DNA from: Arthrobacter oryzae
Lineage (GTDB): Bacteria > Actinomycetota > Actinomycetes > Actinomycetales > Micrococcaceae
Assembly (NCBI RefSeq): GCF_003634095.1
Contig: NZ_RBIR01000003.1
Location: forward strand, 186,001-250,000
Reading direction: 5' to 3'
Length of the DNA stretch: 64,000 bases
A program made the translations under genes and the position numbers. The notes beneath the pieces were generated by a model. It had not been told where the DNA came from. It saw nothing but the letters and a program-made list of their open reading frames with translations, and made no database searches. Position 1 is the stretch's first letter. The number at the start of each line of letters is the position of its first letter. Positions 7,368 through 15,683 of the stretch are shown here, piece after piece.

Positions 7368-8477
7368 CTAGCGGCCGGCCTTGGGGGCGAACCTGCGGGC
7401 GATCAAGCGGGCCACGAGGTTGAGCAGCATCACCAGGATAATGAGGACCAGTGCGGCGCCCCACGCACGTTGGTTGGACGGGTCCGGGTTGGACGGCGAG
7501 GTCGGGTTCAGGATCTGGGTGTAGATGAACGTCGGAAGCGAGGCCATCCAGCCGCTGAAGACGTTGTTGTTGATCGACGTGGCGAAGCCCGCGGCAACCA
7601 GGATTGGCGCCGTCTCGCCGATCACGCGGGCGATCGCCAGGGTGATGCCGGAAGCGATGCCGGAGATCGCCGTCGGAAGGACCACTTTGAGGATGGTCCG
7701 CCACTTGCGGACACCGAGGGCGTAGGCCGCCTCCCGGAGTTCGTTGGGGACAATCCTCAGCATTTCCTCGCTGGAGCGGACCACCACCGGAATCATCAGC
7801 ACGGACAGCGCGACGGCGGCGACGGCGCCCGTCTTGGTGCCCGGGCCGACGACCGCGAAGAAGAAGGCCGCGGCGAACAGACCGGCAACGATCGAGGGGA
7901 TGCCCGTCATGACGTCCACGAAGAAGGTGATGGCACGGGCCAGCGGACGGTCCCCGCCGTACTCGACGAGGTAGATCGCTGTCATCAAGCCCACGGGCAC
8001 GGAAATCAGGGTCGCGAGAACCGTCATCAGGACGGTACCGATGATCGCGTGGTAGATGCCGCCGACTATGGGAGCGCCTTGCTCGACGGCCTTGTTGTCA
8101 AAGGCCCCTGTGACGCCGTTCATGGAAGTGGAGAGGAAACCGGGATCCATTAGACCGGGAAGGCCCTTCACCAGGACGGTCCAGATAACTGAAACGAGGG
8201 GCAGCAGCGCGATCAGGAACGCACCCACTACAAGGCAGGTGACCATCCTGTCCTTTGCGCGCCGGGACCCTTCCACCGCGGCGCTCCAACCGGTCAGGCC
8301 GGCGGTGAAGAGGATGGCGGAGACAACCGCCCAGCCGAAGGGGTTGAAGCCGATCAGCGCCAGGATCGCGGCGGCGAGGACGAGGGCAACGGCCAGGACG
8401 ATATAGGGCGCGGCCTTGGGCAGTTGGCCTTTAGTGAGGGCCGACCGTTTCCGGACCGGCGTCAGGGTGGAGGTCAT
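7368..8477 (-). CDS. pstA: Phosphate ABC transporter permease PstA
   Basis: A 369-residue membrane permease. After a basic N-terminal tail it has two hydrophobic segments ([20 protein letters not shown] and a second near residue 50-65) before the canonical domain, then the inner-membrane component signature around [41 protein letters not shown], the EAA loop that docks on PstB. It ends in a basic tail. The ATG at 8477 directly follows the pstC stop, so translation is coupled. The long N-terminal extension is common in actinobacterial PstA. Confidence 0.95.
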   Translation of the reverse strand: MTSTLTPVRKRSALTKGQLPKAAPYIVLAVALVLAAAILALIGFNPFGWAVVSAILFTAGLTGWSAAVEGSRRAKDRMVTCLVVGAFLIALLPLVSVIWTVLVKGLPGLMDPGFLSTSMNGVTGAFDNKAVEQGAPIVGGIYHAIIGTVLMTVLATLISVPVGLMTAIYLVEYGGDRPLARAITFFVDVMTGIPSIVAGLFAAAFFFAVVGPGTKTGAVAAVALSVLMIPVVVRSSEEMLRIVPNELREAAYALGVRKWRTILKVVLPTAISGIASGITLAIARVIGETAPILVAAGFATSINNNVFSGWMASLPTFIYTQILNPTSPSNPDPSNQRAWGAALVLIILVMLLNLVARLIARRFAPKAGR

Positions 8478-9410
8478 TTAGTTGGCTCCCGAGAATTCTT
8501 TGTGCCGGGTGATGACCCAGCGGGCGATCATGTTTACCCCGAGGGTGATGACGAACAGGACCAGGCCGGCAGCGATAAGAGTGTTGACTTTCACGCCGCT
8601 GGCCTCGGGGAAGTTCAGTGCAATTTCGGCGGCGATGGTTTGGTTGCCGGTTTGGATCAGGCTGGCCGTCAGGGCGCCTGACGAAAGGACCAGCGCGACG
8701 GCCATCGTCTCGCCAAGGGCACGGCCGAGTCCCAGCATTACGGCGCTGATGATTCCGGGCCGGCCGAAGGGCAGCACGGTCATCCGAATCATCTCCCAGC
8801 GGGTGGCGCCGAGGGCCAATGCGGCCTCTTCGTGCAGCTTGGGGGTCTGCAGGAAGATCTCGCGGGTCAGGGACGTGATGATCGGCAGGACCATGACGGC
8901 GAGGACGATTCCGGCCGTGAGGATGGTCTTGCCGGTAGCGGAAGCTGGACCTTGGAAGATCGGCAGCCAGCCAACGTATTTGGCCAGCCAGTCGTAGGCC
9001 GGGGAGATTTCCTTGGCGAGGAACGCAACGCCCCAGGCGCCATAGATCACGGAAGGGATGGCGGCGAGCAGGTCCACTACGTAGCCGAGGCCGGCGGCGA
9101 GCTGACGCGGGGCGTAGTGCGAGATGAACAGGGCGACGCCGATCGCGACCGGAGTGGCAATCGCAAGGGCAATCACGGCGGCAATGAGCGTGCCGATGAC
9201 CAGCGGCCAGATGTAACTAAGGAAGCCCGCTCCGCCCTGGATCTGGTCGGCCGGAGCCGTGAGGGCCGGGAGGGCCTGGACGACCAGGAACAAGGCAACA
9301 CCGAAGAGCACGGCGAGGATCAGACACCCTGCTGCCAGGGTGGCTGCGGAAAAGACTTTGTCGCCGGTGTGGCCTGCGCCCCGGGACTTGGTCAGGGAGG
9401 TGGTGGTCAC
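8478..9410 (-). CDS. pstC: Phosphate ABC transporter permease PstC
   Basis: A 310-residue permease with about six membrane segments, partner of PstA. The EAA loop is visible in LHEEAALALGATRWEMIRMTVLPFGRPGIISAVMLGLGRALGET. The frame is open to 9500, but the residues before the GTG at 9410 are proline-rich and unlike PstC. The GTG has GAAGGACCG in front of it and gives a normal N terminus (TTTSLTKSRGAGHTGDKVF), so it was chosen. The gene follows pstS by about 195 bases and abuts pstA. Confidence 0.95.
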   Translation of the reverse strand: MTTTSLTKSRGAGHTGDKVFSAATLAAGCLILAVLFGVALFLVVQALPALTAPADQIQGGAGFLSYIWPLVIGTLIAAVIALAIATPVAIGVALFISHYAPRQLAAGLGYVVDLLAAIPSVIYGAWGVAFLAKEISPAYDWLAKYVGWLPIFQGPASATGKTILTAGIVLAVMVLPIITSLTREIFLQTPKLHEEAALALGATRWEMIRMTVLPFGRPGIISAVMLGLGRALGETMAVALVLSSGALTASLIQTGNQTIAAEIALNFPEASGVKVNTLIAAGLVLFVITLGVNMIARWVITRHKEFSGAN

Positions 9411-9606
9411 TTCACGGTCCTTCGGTTTGGGTGGTAACCCGGGCACCGGCGGCGGAGGCCTCCGCGGCCGGTGCCCGGCAAATCCAGATGTATGGAACAA
9501 ATGCGTCAGTTCCCTGCCCCGGTTGGACGGTCGGTGACCGCCTTCTCGGAACAGGGAACCTTGGTCAGGCTGGTGTTTCCACTATGCCTTGCGGCGCAAT
9601 GTATCC

Positions 9607-10728
9607 CTAGGCCTTGCCCTTGACGGCCTCGAGGGCCGTCTTGACCTTGCCCTGCAGGGTCGCGGACAGCGGTGCCGACTTGGCGGAGTCGGCGGCGGCC
9701 TTCTGCCCGGCGTCGGAAGCTGCGTAGCTGACAAAGGCCTTGACCAGGTCAGCGGTGGCCTGCGTGTCGTAGGTGGTGCAGACGATGTGGTAGGACACCA
9801 GAACGATCGGGTAGGCGCCGGCGACCGTGGTCTTGCGGTCCAGCTTGATGGCGAGGTCGTTGGCGTTGCGGCCCTCAACCGGCTTGCCCTGGTCGACTGC
9901 CTTGGAAGCAGCCTCCGGGGAGATCTTCGTGAAGGAGTCGCCGACCTTGATCTGCGCGGTGCCCAGTTTGCCGCTCACAGCGGAGTCGTCAGCGTAGGTC
10001 ACGGCACCGGGGGTGTCGGTGACGGTCTTGACGACGCCGGACGTGCCCTTGGCGTTCTCGCCCTTCAGGCTCGAGGGCCAGACGCCGGAAGCCTTGTCGG
10101 TCCAAACCTGGGGCGCAACGGCCGACAGGTAGTCGGTGAAGTTGCTGGTGGTGCCGGAGTCATCCGAGCGGTTGACGGGCGTTACCTTGAGGTCCGGCAG
10201 CTGGACGCCCGGGTTCAGGGCCGCGATGGCGGGGTCGTTCCAGTTGGCGATCTGGCCGCGGAAGATCTTGGCAACGGTGGCAGCATCGAGCTTCAGATCC
10301 GTAATGCCCGGCAGGTTGAACGCCACGGCGATCGGGGAAATGTAGACCGGGAGGTCGATGGCTCCGCCGGGGCCGCACTTGTCTTTGGAGCTGGCGAGCT
10401 CTTCATCCTTGAGGTAGGCGTCGGAACCGGCGAACTGGGCCGAGCCGTCGAGGATCGCCTTGCGTCCGGCGCCGGAGCCGTCCGGGGAGTACTGCACAGT
10501 GGCGCCCGGGTTCGCGGACGCGAAGTTGGTCTTCCACACATCCATGGCCGCGCCCTGGGCGGTGGAACCAACGCCGGTCAGGGTGCCGGTGACCTTGGGA
10601 CCCGAGGCGGCCGGCGCTGCGGGCTGGGTCGAGTTGGTTGCGTTGTCCGAACCGCAAGCAGTCAGCGCGAGTGCGCCGGCGGCGATTACAGCGATAGCCG
10701 CGTTGCGGCCGAAGCGAAGTGCCTTCAC
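9607..10728 (-). CDS. pstS: Phosphate-binding lipoprotein PstS
   Basis: A 373-residue periplasmic-type binding protein anchored as a lipoprotein. The signal peptide is followed by a lipobox LTAC with Cys25. Phosphate-binding loops are recognisable: GVGSTAQGAAMDVW (first serine loop), YSPDGSGAGRKAILDGSAQFAGSDAYL, and VTPVNRSDDSGTTSNFTDYL, where RSDDSGT matches the PstS phosphate contact motif. First gene of pstSCAB. A PHO box lies 90-130 bases upstream, so PhoP control under phosphate starvation is expected. Confidence 0.97.
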   Translation of the reverse strand: MKALRFGRNAAIAVIAAGALALTACGSDNATNSTQPAAPAASGPKVTGTLTGVGSTAQGAAMDVWKTNFASANPGATVQYSPDGSGAGRKAILDGSAQFAGSDAYLKDEELASSKDKCGPGGAIDLPVYISPIAVAFNLPGITDLKLDAATVAKIFRGQIANWNDPAIAALNPGVQLPDLKVTPVNRSDDSGTTSNFTDYLSAVAPQVWTDKASGVWPSSLKGENAKGTSGVVKTVTDTPGAVTYADDSAVSGKLGTAQIKVGDSFTKISPEAASKAVDQGKPVEGRNANDLAIKLDRKTTVAGAYPIVLVSYHIVCTTYDTQATADLVKAFVSYAASDAGQKAAADSAKSAPLSATLQGKVKTALEAVKGKA

Positions 10729-10816
10729 TTATATACCCCTTTCAGGGCTGTGCGTGCCGGGCCGGAGAAGGCCAGCAGGGATGCGTACGGTTTGTACCTT
10801 TACTGAAGGTAGGTGC

Positions 10817-10860
10817 CCCAGGTGAAGAGAATTGCGGTCCAAGGTGAACGGCGGGTTAAC
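10817..10860 (-). promoter_or_regulatory. PHO box (PhoP operator) of pstS
   Basis: On the minus strand two adjacent 11-base direct repeats read GTTAACCCGCC (10850-10860) and GTTCACCTTGG (10839-10849). After one degenerate 11-base unit comes a third clear one, CTTCACCTGGG (10817-10827). They fit the Streptomyces PhoP consensus of 11-base repeats starting G-T/G-TCA. Position upstream of pstS agrees. The promoter core itself was not resolved. Confidence 0.75.
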
Positions 10861-11029
10861 GACGCCGGACCATTGGCTTACAACTGCCATGCCGCCATTG
10901 CGCTCGGCGCGTCACAGACGTAGAGCGCAACCGGGTACTGAGGCCTGCCCGTGGTAGGGACCCGCTGTTTCGGCCGGTCCGTCCTGCCGTGAACGGCCAG
11001 CCCATGGGGCAGCAAATAGACTGGAGGAC

Positions 11030-12157
11030 ATGGCCTCCGCGACTGGACTCTCCGCAAGCGCACGATTCCTGCGCGGCCGGGTCCGCACCGGCATTGTCCG
11101 GAGCCGGAACTCCCTGGTCCCGGCCATTCAGATGACTACCTGCGCCGTCGGCGCCTACGCGTTCGCCGAATACGTCCTCGGCCACACCGGGCCGTTGTTC
11201 GCGGCCACGTCTTCCCTGATTGCCCTCGGGTTTTCCCGCGACCCCAGGCTGCGCCGCGTCATCGAGGTGGGGCTGGGCTGCACGCTCGGCATCGTGGTGG
11301 GAGACCTGCTGCTGCACTGGCTGGGCTCCGGCATCTGGCAGGCCGCCGTCGTTCTCCTGTTCTCCATCCTGCTGGCCCGGTTCCTGGACAGCGGGACCAT
11401 CTTCACCACCCAACTGGGCCTGCAGTCGGTGCTGGTGGTGCTCCTGCCCGCCCCGGTGGGCGGTCCCTTCACCCGCAGCATCGACGCCGTGGTGGGCGGG
11501 GTATTCGCGCTCCTGATGACCGTCCTCGTGCCCAAGGACCCCCGGCGGGAGCCCCGCAGCGACGTGAAAAAGCTCCTCCACGAGCTCGCCGAGGTGCTGC
11601 GGGAATGCGCCTCGGCGCTGAGCTACAGCGACGCGACCCAGGCCTGGCACGCGCTGATCCGCGGCCGGAACTGCCAGCCCCTCATCGACGCCATGCGCCA
11701 GTCCCTGCGCGCCTCCGGCGAAGTGGCCACACTGGCACCGGCCTACCGGCGGCACCGGGACGAGCTGGACCGGATGGATCAGTCGCTGGACTACCTGGAC
11801 CTCGCGCTGCGGAACAGCCGGGTCTTCGCCCGCCGCCTGACCAGCGCCATTAACCATGCCGCGCTCTCGGACGAGGCCACCCAGAACATCGCCGAGGTGC
11901 TGCGGGAGACCGCCGCGGCCGTCGACGAGCTCTCGCTGGGCCTGGCCGAGGTGCACGACGGCACCCGCCGCGCCCACCTGCGGACGGCCAGGTCCGAGCT
12001 ACGGGAAATCGCCGGCCGCCTGCACCCCCGGATACTGGACGTCCACCGGCTCGAGGGCGAAACGGTGGTCATGCTGTTCCGCCCGCTCATGGTGGACCTG
12101 CTCGAGGCCGCCGGCGTGGATTCCGGCGAAGCCCGGGACATCCTTCCCCCGCTCTAG
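11030..12157 (+). CDS. FUSC/aromatic-acid-exporter-like membrane protein
   Basis: A 375-residue protein whose first half is hydrophobic (about five to six membrane segments between residues 25 and 165, for example AIQMTTCAVGAYAFAEYVLG and TTQLGLQSVLVVLLPAPVGG) and whose second half is a cytoplasmic helical domain ending in a coiled-coil-like stretch. The F-(A/T)-x-x-S-L-I-A pattern after the first segment and the overall order fit FUSC/ArAE proteins, which export aromatic acids or related anions. It is divergent from pstS and stands alone. Substrate unknown. Confidence 0.75.
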   Translation: MASATGLSASARFLRGRVRTGIVRSRNSLVPAIQMTTCAVGAYAFAEYVLGHTGPLFAATSSLIALGFSRDPRLRRVIEVGLGCTLGIVVGDLLLHWLGSGIWQAAVVLLFSILLARFLDSGTIFTTQLGLQSVLVVLLPAPVGGPFTRSIDAVVGGVFALLMTVLVPKDPRREPRSDVKKLLHELAEVLRECASALSYSDATQAWHALIRGRNCQPLIDAMRQSLRASGEVATLAPAYRRHRDELDRMDQSLDYLDLALRNSRVFARRLTSAINHAALSDEATQNIAEVLRETAAAVDELSLGLAEVHDGTRRAHLRTARSELREIAGRLHPRILDVHRLEGETVVMLFRPLMVDLLEAAGVDSGEARDILPPL

Positions 12158-12259
12158 GCGACCTGAAGGGGCGGGCCGGTCCTTCCACCCCGGCCCTCCC
12201 CCTCCCCCCGCGACCCGCGGGTGCCCTTTCTTGTCGGCGGCCACCGATAGTGTGGACCA

Positions 12260-13633
12260 ATGGCTACGAAGACTTCCCGGGGGCCGAAGGCACCGGGCTA
12301 TAAATGCGCCGAATGCGGCTGGACAACGGCCAAGTGGGTGGGCCGCTGCGGCGAATGCCAGGCGTGGGGCAGCGTCGAGGAGACCGGCACCGCCGTCGCC
12401 CGGACGACGGCGGCCACCACTGTCCTGGAACCGGCCCGCCGGATCGCCGAGGTCGACGCCACTACGGCGGCCTTCCTGCCCACCGGGGTGGACGAGCTGG
12501 ACCGGGTGCTCGGCGGCGGCCTGGTCCCCGGCGCCGTCATCCTGCTCGCGGGCGAACCCGGCGTGGGCAAGTCCACGCTGCTGCTGGACGTCGCCGCCAA
12601 GTTCGCCCGCACCGCCCAGGATGTCCTGTACATCACCGGCGAGGAATCCGCCGCCCAGGTCAAACTCCGTGCGGACCGGATCGACGCCGTGGCCGAATCC
12701 CTGTACCTCTCCGCCGAAACGGATCTGGGACAGGCGCTGGGGCAGGTGGAGAAGCTTGAGCCGCGGCTGCTGATCGTGGACTCCGTTCAAACCCTGAGCA
12801 GCGCCGACGTCGAGGGAAGCGCGGGAGGCGTGTCCCAGGTGCGCGAGGTTGCGGCCTCCCTGATCGCCGCGGCCAAGCGCCGCAACATGACCACGCTGCT
12901 GGTGGGGCACGTGACCAAGGACGGCTCCATTGCCGGGCCCCGCCTGCTCGAACACCTCGTGGACGTCGTCTGCCAGTTCGAGGGCGAACGGCACTCGCGG
13001 CTGCGGCTGCTGCGCGCCGTCAAGAATCGTTACGGACCCACCGACGACGTCGGCTGCTTCGACTTGAACGAGGACGGGATCGCGGGCCTCGCCGATCCCA
13101 GCGGGTTGTTCGTCTCACGGACGAAGGAACCCGTCTCCGGGACCTGCATCACGGTCACCCTGGAAGGCCGACGGCCGCTGCTGGCCGAGGTCCAGGCCCT
13201 GCTCGCCGAGAGTGCCAGCTCGCAACCCCGCCGGGCTACCAGCGGGCTGGACAGCTCGCGGGTGGCGATGCTGCTGGCCGTGCTGCAGCAGCGGGCCGGC
13301 TGCCTGCTCAACAAGGACGACTCCTATGTGGCAACGGTCGGCGGGGTCAAGCTCAGCGAGCCCGCGACGGACCTGGCAGTGGCCCTGGCTGTGGCCTCCG
13401 CGAAAGCCAGGAAGCCGCTCCCCCAGCGGTTGATCGCCTTCGGGGAGGTAGGCCTCGCGGGCGAAGTCCGCCCGGTCCCCGGTATCAACCAGCGCATCAT
13501 GGAGGCGCATCGGCTCGGCTTCACCCATGCTGTGGTTCCGTCGAGCCCTAACGGGCACGGCCCGGTTCCCGCGGGCTTCTCGGTCCGGGAGGTCGGCCAC
13601 CTGGCCGAGGCACTGGGACTGCTGATCAGCTAA
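12260..13633 (+). CDS. radA: DNA repair protein RadA
   Basis: A 457-residue RadA/Sms, a RecA-like branch-migration ATPase acting in recombination. An N-terminal four-cysteine zinc finger (YKCAECGWTTAKWVGRCGEC) is followed by the ATPase core with Walker A GEPGVGKSTLL, Walker B LLIVDSVQTL, the RadA-specific K-N-R-Y-G motif (AVKNRYGP; the usual form is KNRFG), and a C-terminal Lon-protease-like domain from about residue 320. The ATG at 12260 is used. In many actinobacteria radA is directly followed by disA; here about 12 kb of copper, lipid and kinase genes separate them. Confidence 0.97.
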   Translation: MATKTSRGPKAPGYKCAECGWTTAKWVGRCGECQAWGSVEETGTAVARTTAATTVLEPARRIAEVDATTAAFLPTGVDELDRVLGGGLVPGAVILLAGEPGVGKSTLLLDVAAKFARTAQDVLYITGEESAAQVKLRADRIDAVAESLYLSAETDLGQALGQVEKLEPRLLIVDSVQTLSSADVEGSAGGVSQVREVAASLIAAAKRRNMTTLLVGHVTKDGSIAGPRLLEHLVDVVCQFEGERHSRLRLLRAVKNRYGPTDDVGCFDLNEDGIAGLADPSGLFVSRTKEPVSGTCITVTLEGRRPLLAEVQALLAESASSQPRRATSGLDSSRVAMLLAVLQQRAGCLLNKDDSYVATVGGVKLSEPATDLAVALAVASAKARKPLPQRLIAFGEVGLAGEVRPVPGINQRIMEAHRLGFTHAVVPSSPNGHGPVPAGFSVREVGHLAEALGLLIS

Positions 13634-13776
13634 GAGGCGCCGGAAGCCGGGACCTGCCGGGGCCAGAAGCGACTTAGGACCCTTACGCCGCGGTCCCGGC
13701 GGGCGCAGGATGGGATCGTAGGGGCAGGTTCCGGCCGCAGGATTCGGCCGGGCCCGCCGCGGCGAAGGGATGCGTC

Positions 13777-14121
13777 ATGATGTGGGACTACGGGTACCAG
13801 GTCGGCTGGATGTGGCTCTGGGGCGTGTTCATGCTGGCCGGGATTGTTGTCCTGGTAATCCTGGCCGTCCGGCTTCTCACCGGCGGTCTTCGCCATGACC
13901 GTCCGGGCGCTCCGCCGGGCACGGGGCCGCATGCTCCGGGGCAGTATCCTCCCCCCGGACAGGGCGGCGTGCCCGGCTCCTACCCGCCGCCGAACGCGGC
14001 GCCGGATTCTCCTCCCGGGCGTTCTCCGGCCCGCCTGATCCTTGACGAACGCTTTGCCCGGGGCGAGCTCACCGTGGAGCAATACCGCGAAAACCTGAAG
14101 GTGCTGGACGAGGAGTCCTAG
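13777..14121 (+). CDS. Small membrane protein with C-terminal SHOCT domain
   Basis: A 114-residue protein. A tryptophan-rich N-terminal segment (MMWDYGYQVGWMWLWGVF) leads into one membrane helix (MLAGIVVLVILAVRLL), then a Pro/Gly-rich linker of about 40 residues, and a C-terminal SHOCT helix pair (ARLILDERFARGELTVEQYRENLKVL). SHOCT domains are short oligomerisation modules. The stop codon TAG shares its last base with the GTG start of the multicopper oxidase, so the two are translationally coupled and the protein probably belongs to the copper module. Function unknown. Confidence 0.85.
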   Translation: MMWDYGYQVGWMWLWGVFMLAGIVVLVILAVRLLTGGLRHDRPGAPPGTGPHAPGQYPPPGQGGVPGSYPPPNAAPDSPPGRSPARLILDERFARGELTVEQYRENLKVLDEES

Positions 14122-15593
14122 TGCAGCCCGTCAGCCGCCGCGAGGCCCTGCTTGTGGGCGCACTTGGACTGGCCGGAACCGCGGCCGGCGCGGCGGGCCT
14201 CGCCTGGACCCTGACATCCCGCGGCGCACCGGCGACCGGAGCCGCGCTTACGCACCCGGTCGAACTGCGCAGCGCCGGCGGCCGCCTGGCACTGGAACTG
14301 CAGGCGGGCCGGGGCCTTCTGGAACTTGCCGGCCGTCAGGCGACGGCCCTCGGCTACAACGGAGCCATCCCCGGCCCCACCCTGCGCCTGCGCGCCGGGG
14401 ACGAGCTCAGCATCCGGCTAACGAACCGCCTGGCCGGACCCACCAACCTCCACGTACACGGGCTCCACGTGTCCCCGCAGGGTAACGGGGACAATGTGTT
14501 TGTCAGGGTCGATTCCGGCGAAACCTTCGACTATGAATACCGGCTGCCGGCCGACCACCCGCCCGGCGTCTACTGGTATCACCCACACCACCACGGCATG
14601 GTCGCGGACCAGATCTTCGGCGGCCTCTTCGGGGCCATCGTCGTCGAGGACACCATCCCCATTCCGGCCGCCATGGACCGTGTCCTGGTGGTATCCGATA
14701 CGGATCTGGACGCCGCGGGAAACGTCCGGAAGGTCGCGCCGACGGAACGCATGGCAGGCCGGGAGGGCGCAATCGTGCTCGTCAACGGCCAAAGCAATCC
14801 CCGGCTGAGCGCATACCCCGGGCAACGCGAGCGCTGGCGCCTGGTCAACGCCTGCGTTGCCCGCTACCTGCGGCTGCAGCTGGACGGGCAGGGCATGCAG
14901 CTGCTCGGCATGGACTCCGGGCACTTCCAGGCTCCAGCACCGGTGGACGAGGTGCTCCTGGCACCGGGGAACCGGGCCGACCTGCTCATAACCATGGCGG
15001 CCGGCGAGTCGGTGCTCCGGGCCGCCTACTACGACCGCGGCAGCATGCCAGGAATGATGCGCCGGGCACCGGCCGGCCGGGTCCCGGCGGACCGGCCCGG
15101 GGAGGTCTCCCTGGCAACGCTCCAGGTGGCGGGCCAGCCCGGAGCCGGCCCCGCCGGTCTGCCGCCCCGGCCGGCCCCTGCGGACCTGCGCCGCATCCCG
15201 GTCGCCGCGCACCGGCAGTTCCTGCTGGCGGCCGGCATGGGCAGCATGGGCGGAGGCGGCACCGGGATGGCGGCCTTCACCATCAACGGCCGCTCATTCA
15301 ACCCGGACCGGACCGACACCACCGTGGCAGCCGGCAGCGTGGAGGAATGGACCGTGGTCAATACCAGCTCCATGGACCACCCGTTTCATCTGCATGTATG
15401 GCCGATGCAGATCATCGCGGTCAATGGCGTGGCCCCCGTTTCTCCGCTCTGGCAGGACGTGGTCAATGTGCCGGCGAACGGACAGGTGAGCGTCAGGGTC
15501 GCGTTCAAGGACTTCACCGGAAGGTCCGCCTACCACTGCCACATCCTGGACCACGAGGACCTCGGGATGATGGGCGCCATCGAGGTCCACTAA
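14121..15593 (+). CDS. Multicopper oxidase
   Basis: A 490-residue exported cuproxidase-type multicopper oxidase, likely oxidising Cu(I) outside the membrane. The N terminus SRREALLVGALGLAGTAAG looks like a Tat signal. All four copper-ligand motifs are present: HVHGLHV, WYHPHHHG, DHPFHLHVWPMQI and YHCHILDHEDLGMM, giving type 1, 2 and 3 sites, with Met as axial ligand. A GMGSMGGGGTGM segment before the third domain could bind Cu(I). The GTG start overlaps the previous stop, and a copper ATPase follows, so a role in copper tolerance is well supported by context. Confidence 0.93.
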   Translation: MQPVSRREALLVGALGLAGTAAGAAGLAWTLTSRGAPATGAALTHPVELRSAGGRLALELQAGRGLLELAGRQATALGYNGAIPGPTLRLRAGDELSIRLTNRLAGPTNLHVHGLHVSPQGNGDNVFVRVDSGETFDYEYRLPADHPPGVYWYHPHHHGMVADQIFGGLFGAIVVEDTIPIPAAMDRVLVVSDTDLDAAGNVRKVAPTERMAGREGAIVLVNGQSNPRLSAYPGQRERWRLVNACVARYLRLQLDGQGMQLLGMDSGHFQAPAPVDEVLLAPGNRADLLITMAAGESVLRAAYYDRGSMPGMMRRAPAGRVPADRPGEVSLATLQVAGQPGAGPAGLPPRPAPADLRRIPVAAHRQFLLAAGMGSMGGGGTGMAAFTINGRSFNPDRTDTTVAAGSVEEWTVVNTSSMDHPFHLHVWPMQIIAVNGVAPVSPLWQDVVNVPANGQVSVRVAFKDFTGRSAYHCHILDHEDLGMMGAIEVH

Positions 15594-15614
15594 CGCACGC
15601 AACCCCTTGCGGAA

Positions 15615-15633
15615 GATACCCCCCGGGGGTATC
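15615..15633. promoter_or_regulatory. CsoR-type copper operator upstream of copB
   Basis: A perfect 9-base inverted repeat, GATACCCCC and GGGGGTATC around a single C. This is the form of CsoR operators (TACCCC...GGGGTA). It lies between the oxidase and the copper ATPase, 51 bases before the ATPase ATG. No csoR gene is in the window. Confidence 0.75.
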
Positions 15634-15683
15634 TTGAGTGGCAATAGCCGCATATGACCCACCACCCTGCAGGAGTACGCATC

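Noticed and set aside
15654..15683. Earlier ATG for copB
   Set aside because: No ribosome site in front and close to the operator; the ATG at 15684 has AGGAG at good spacing.
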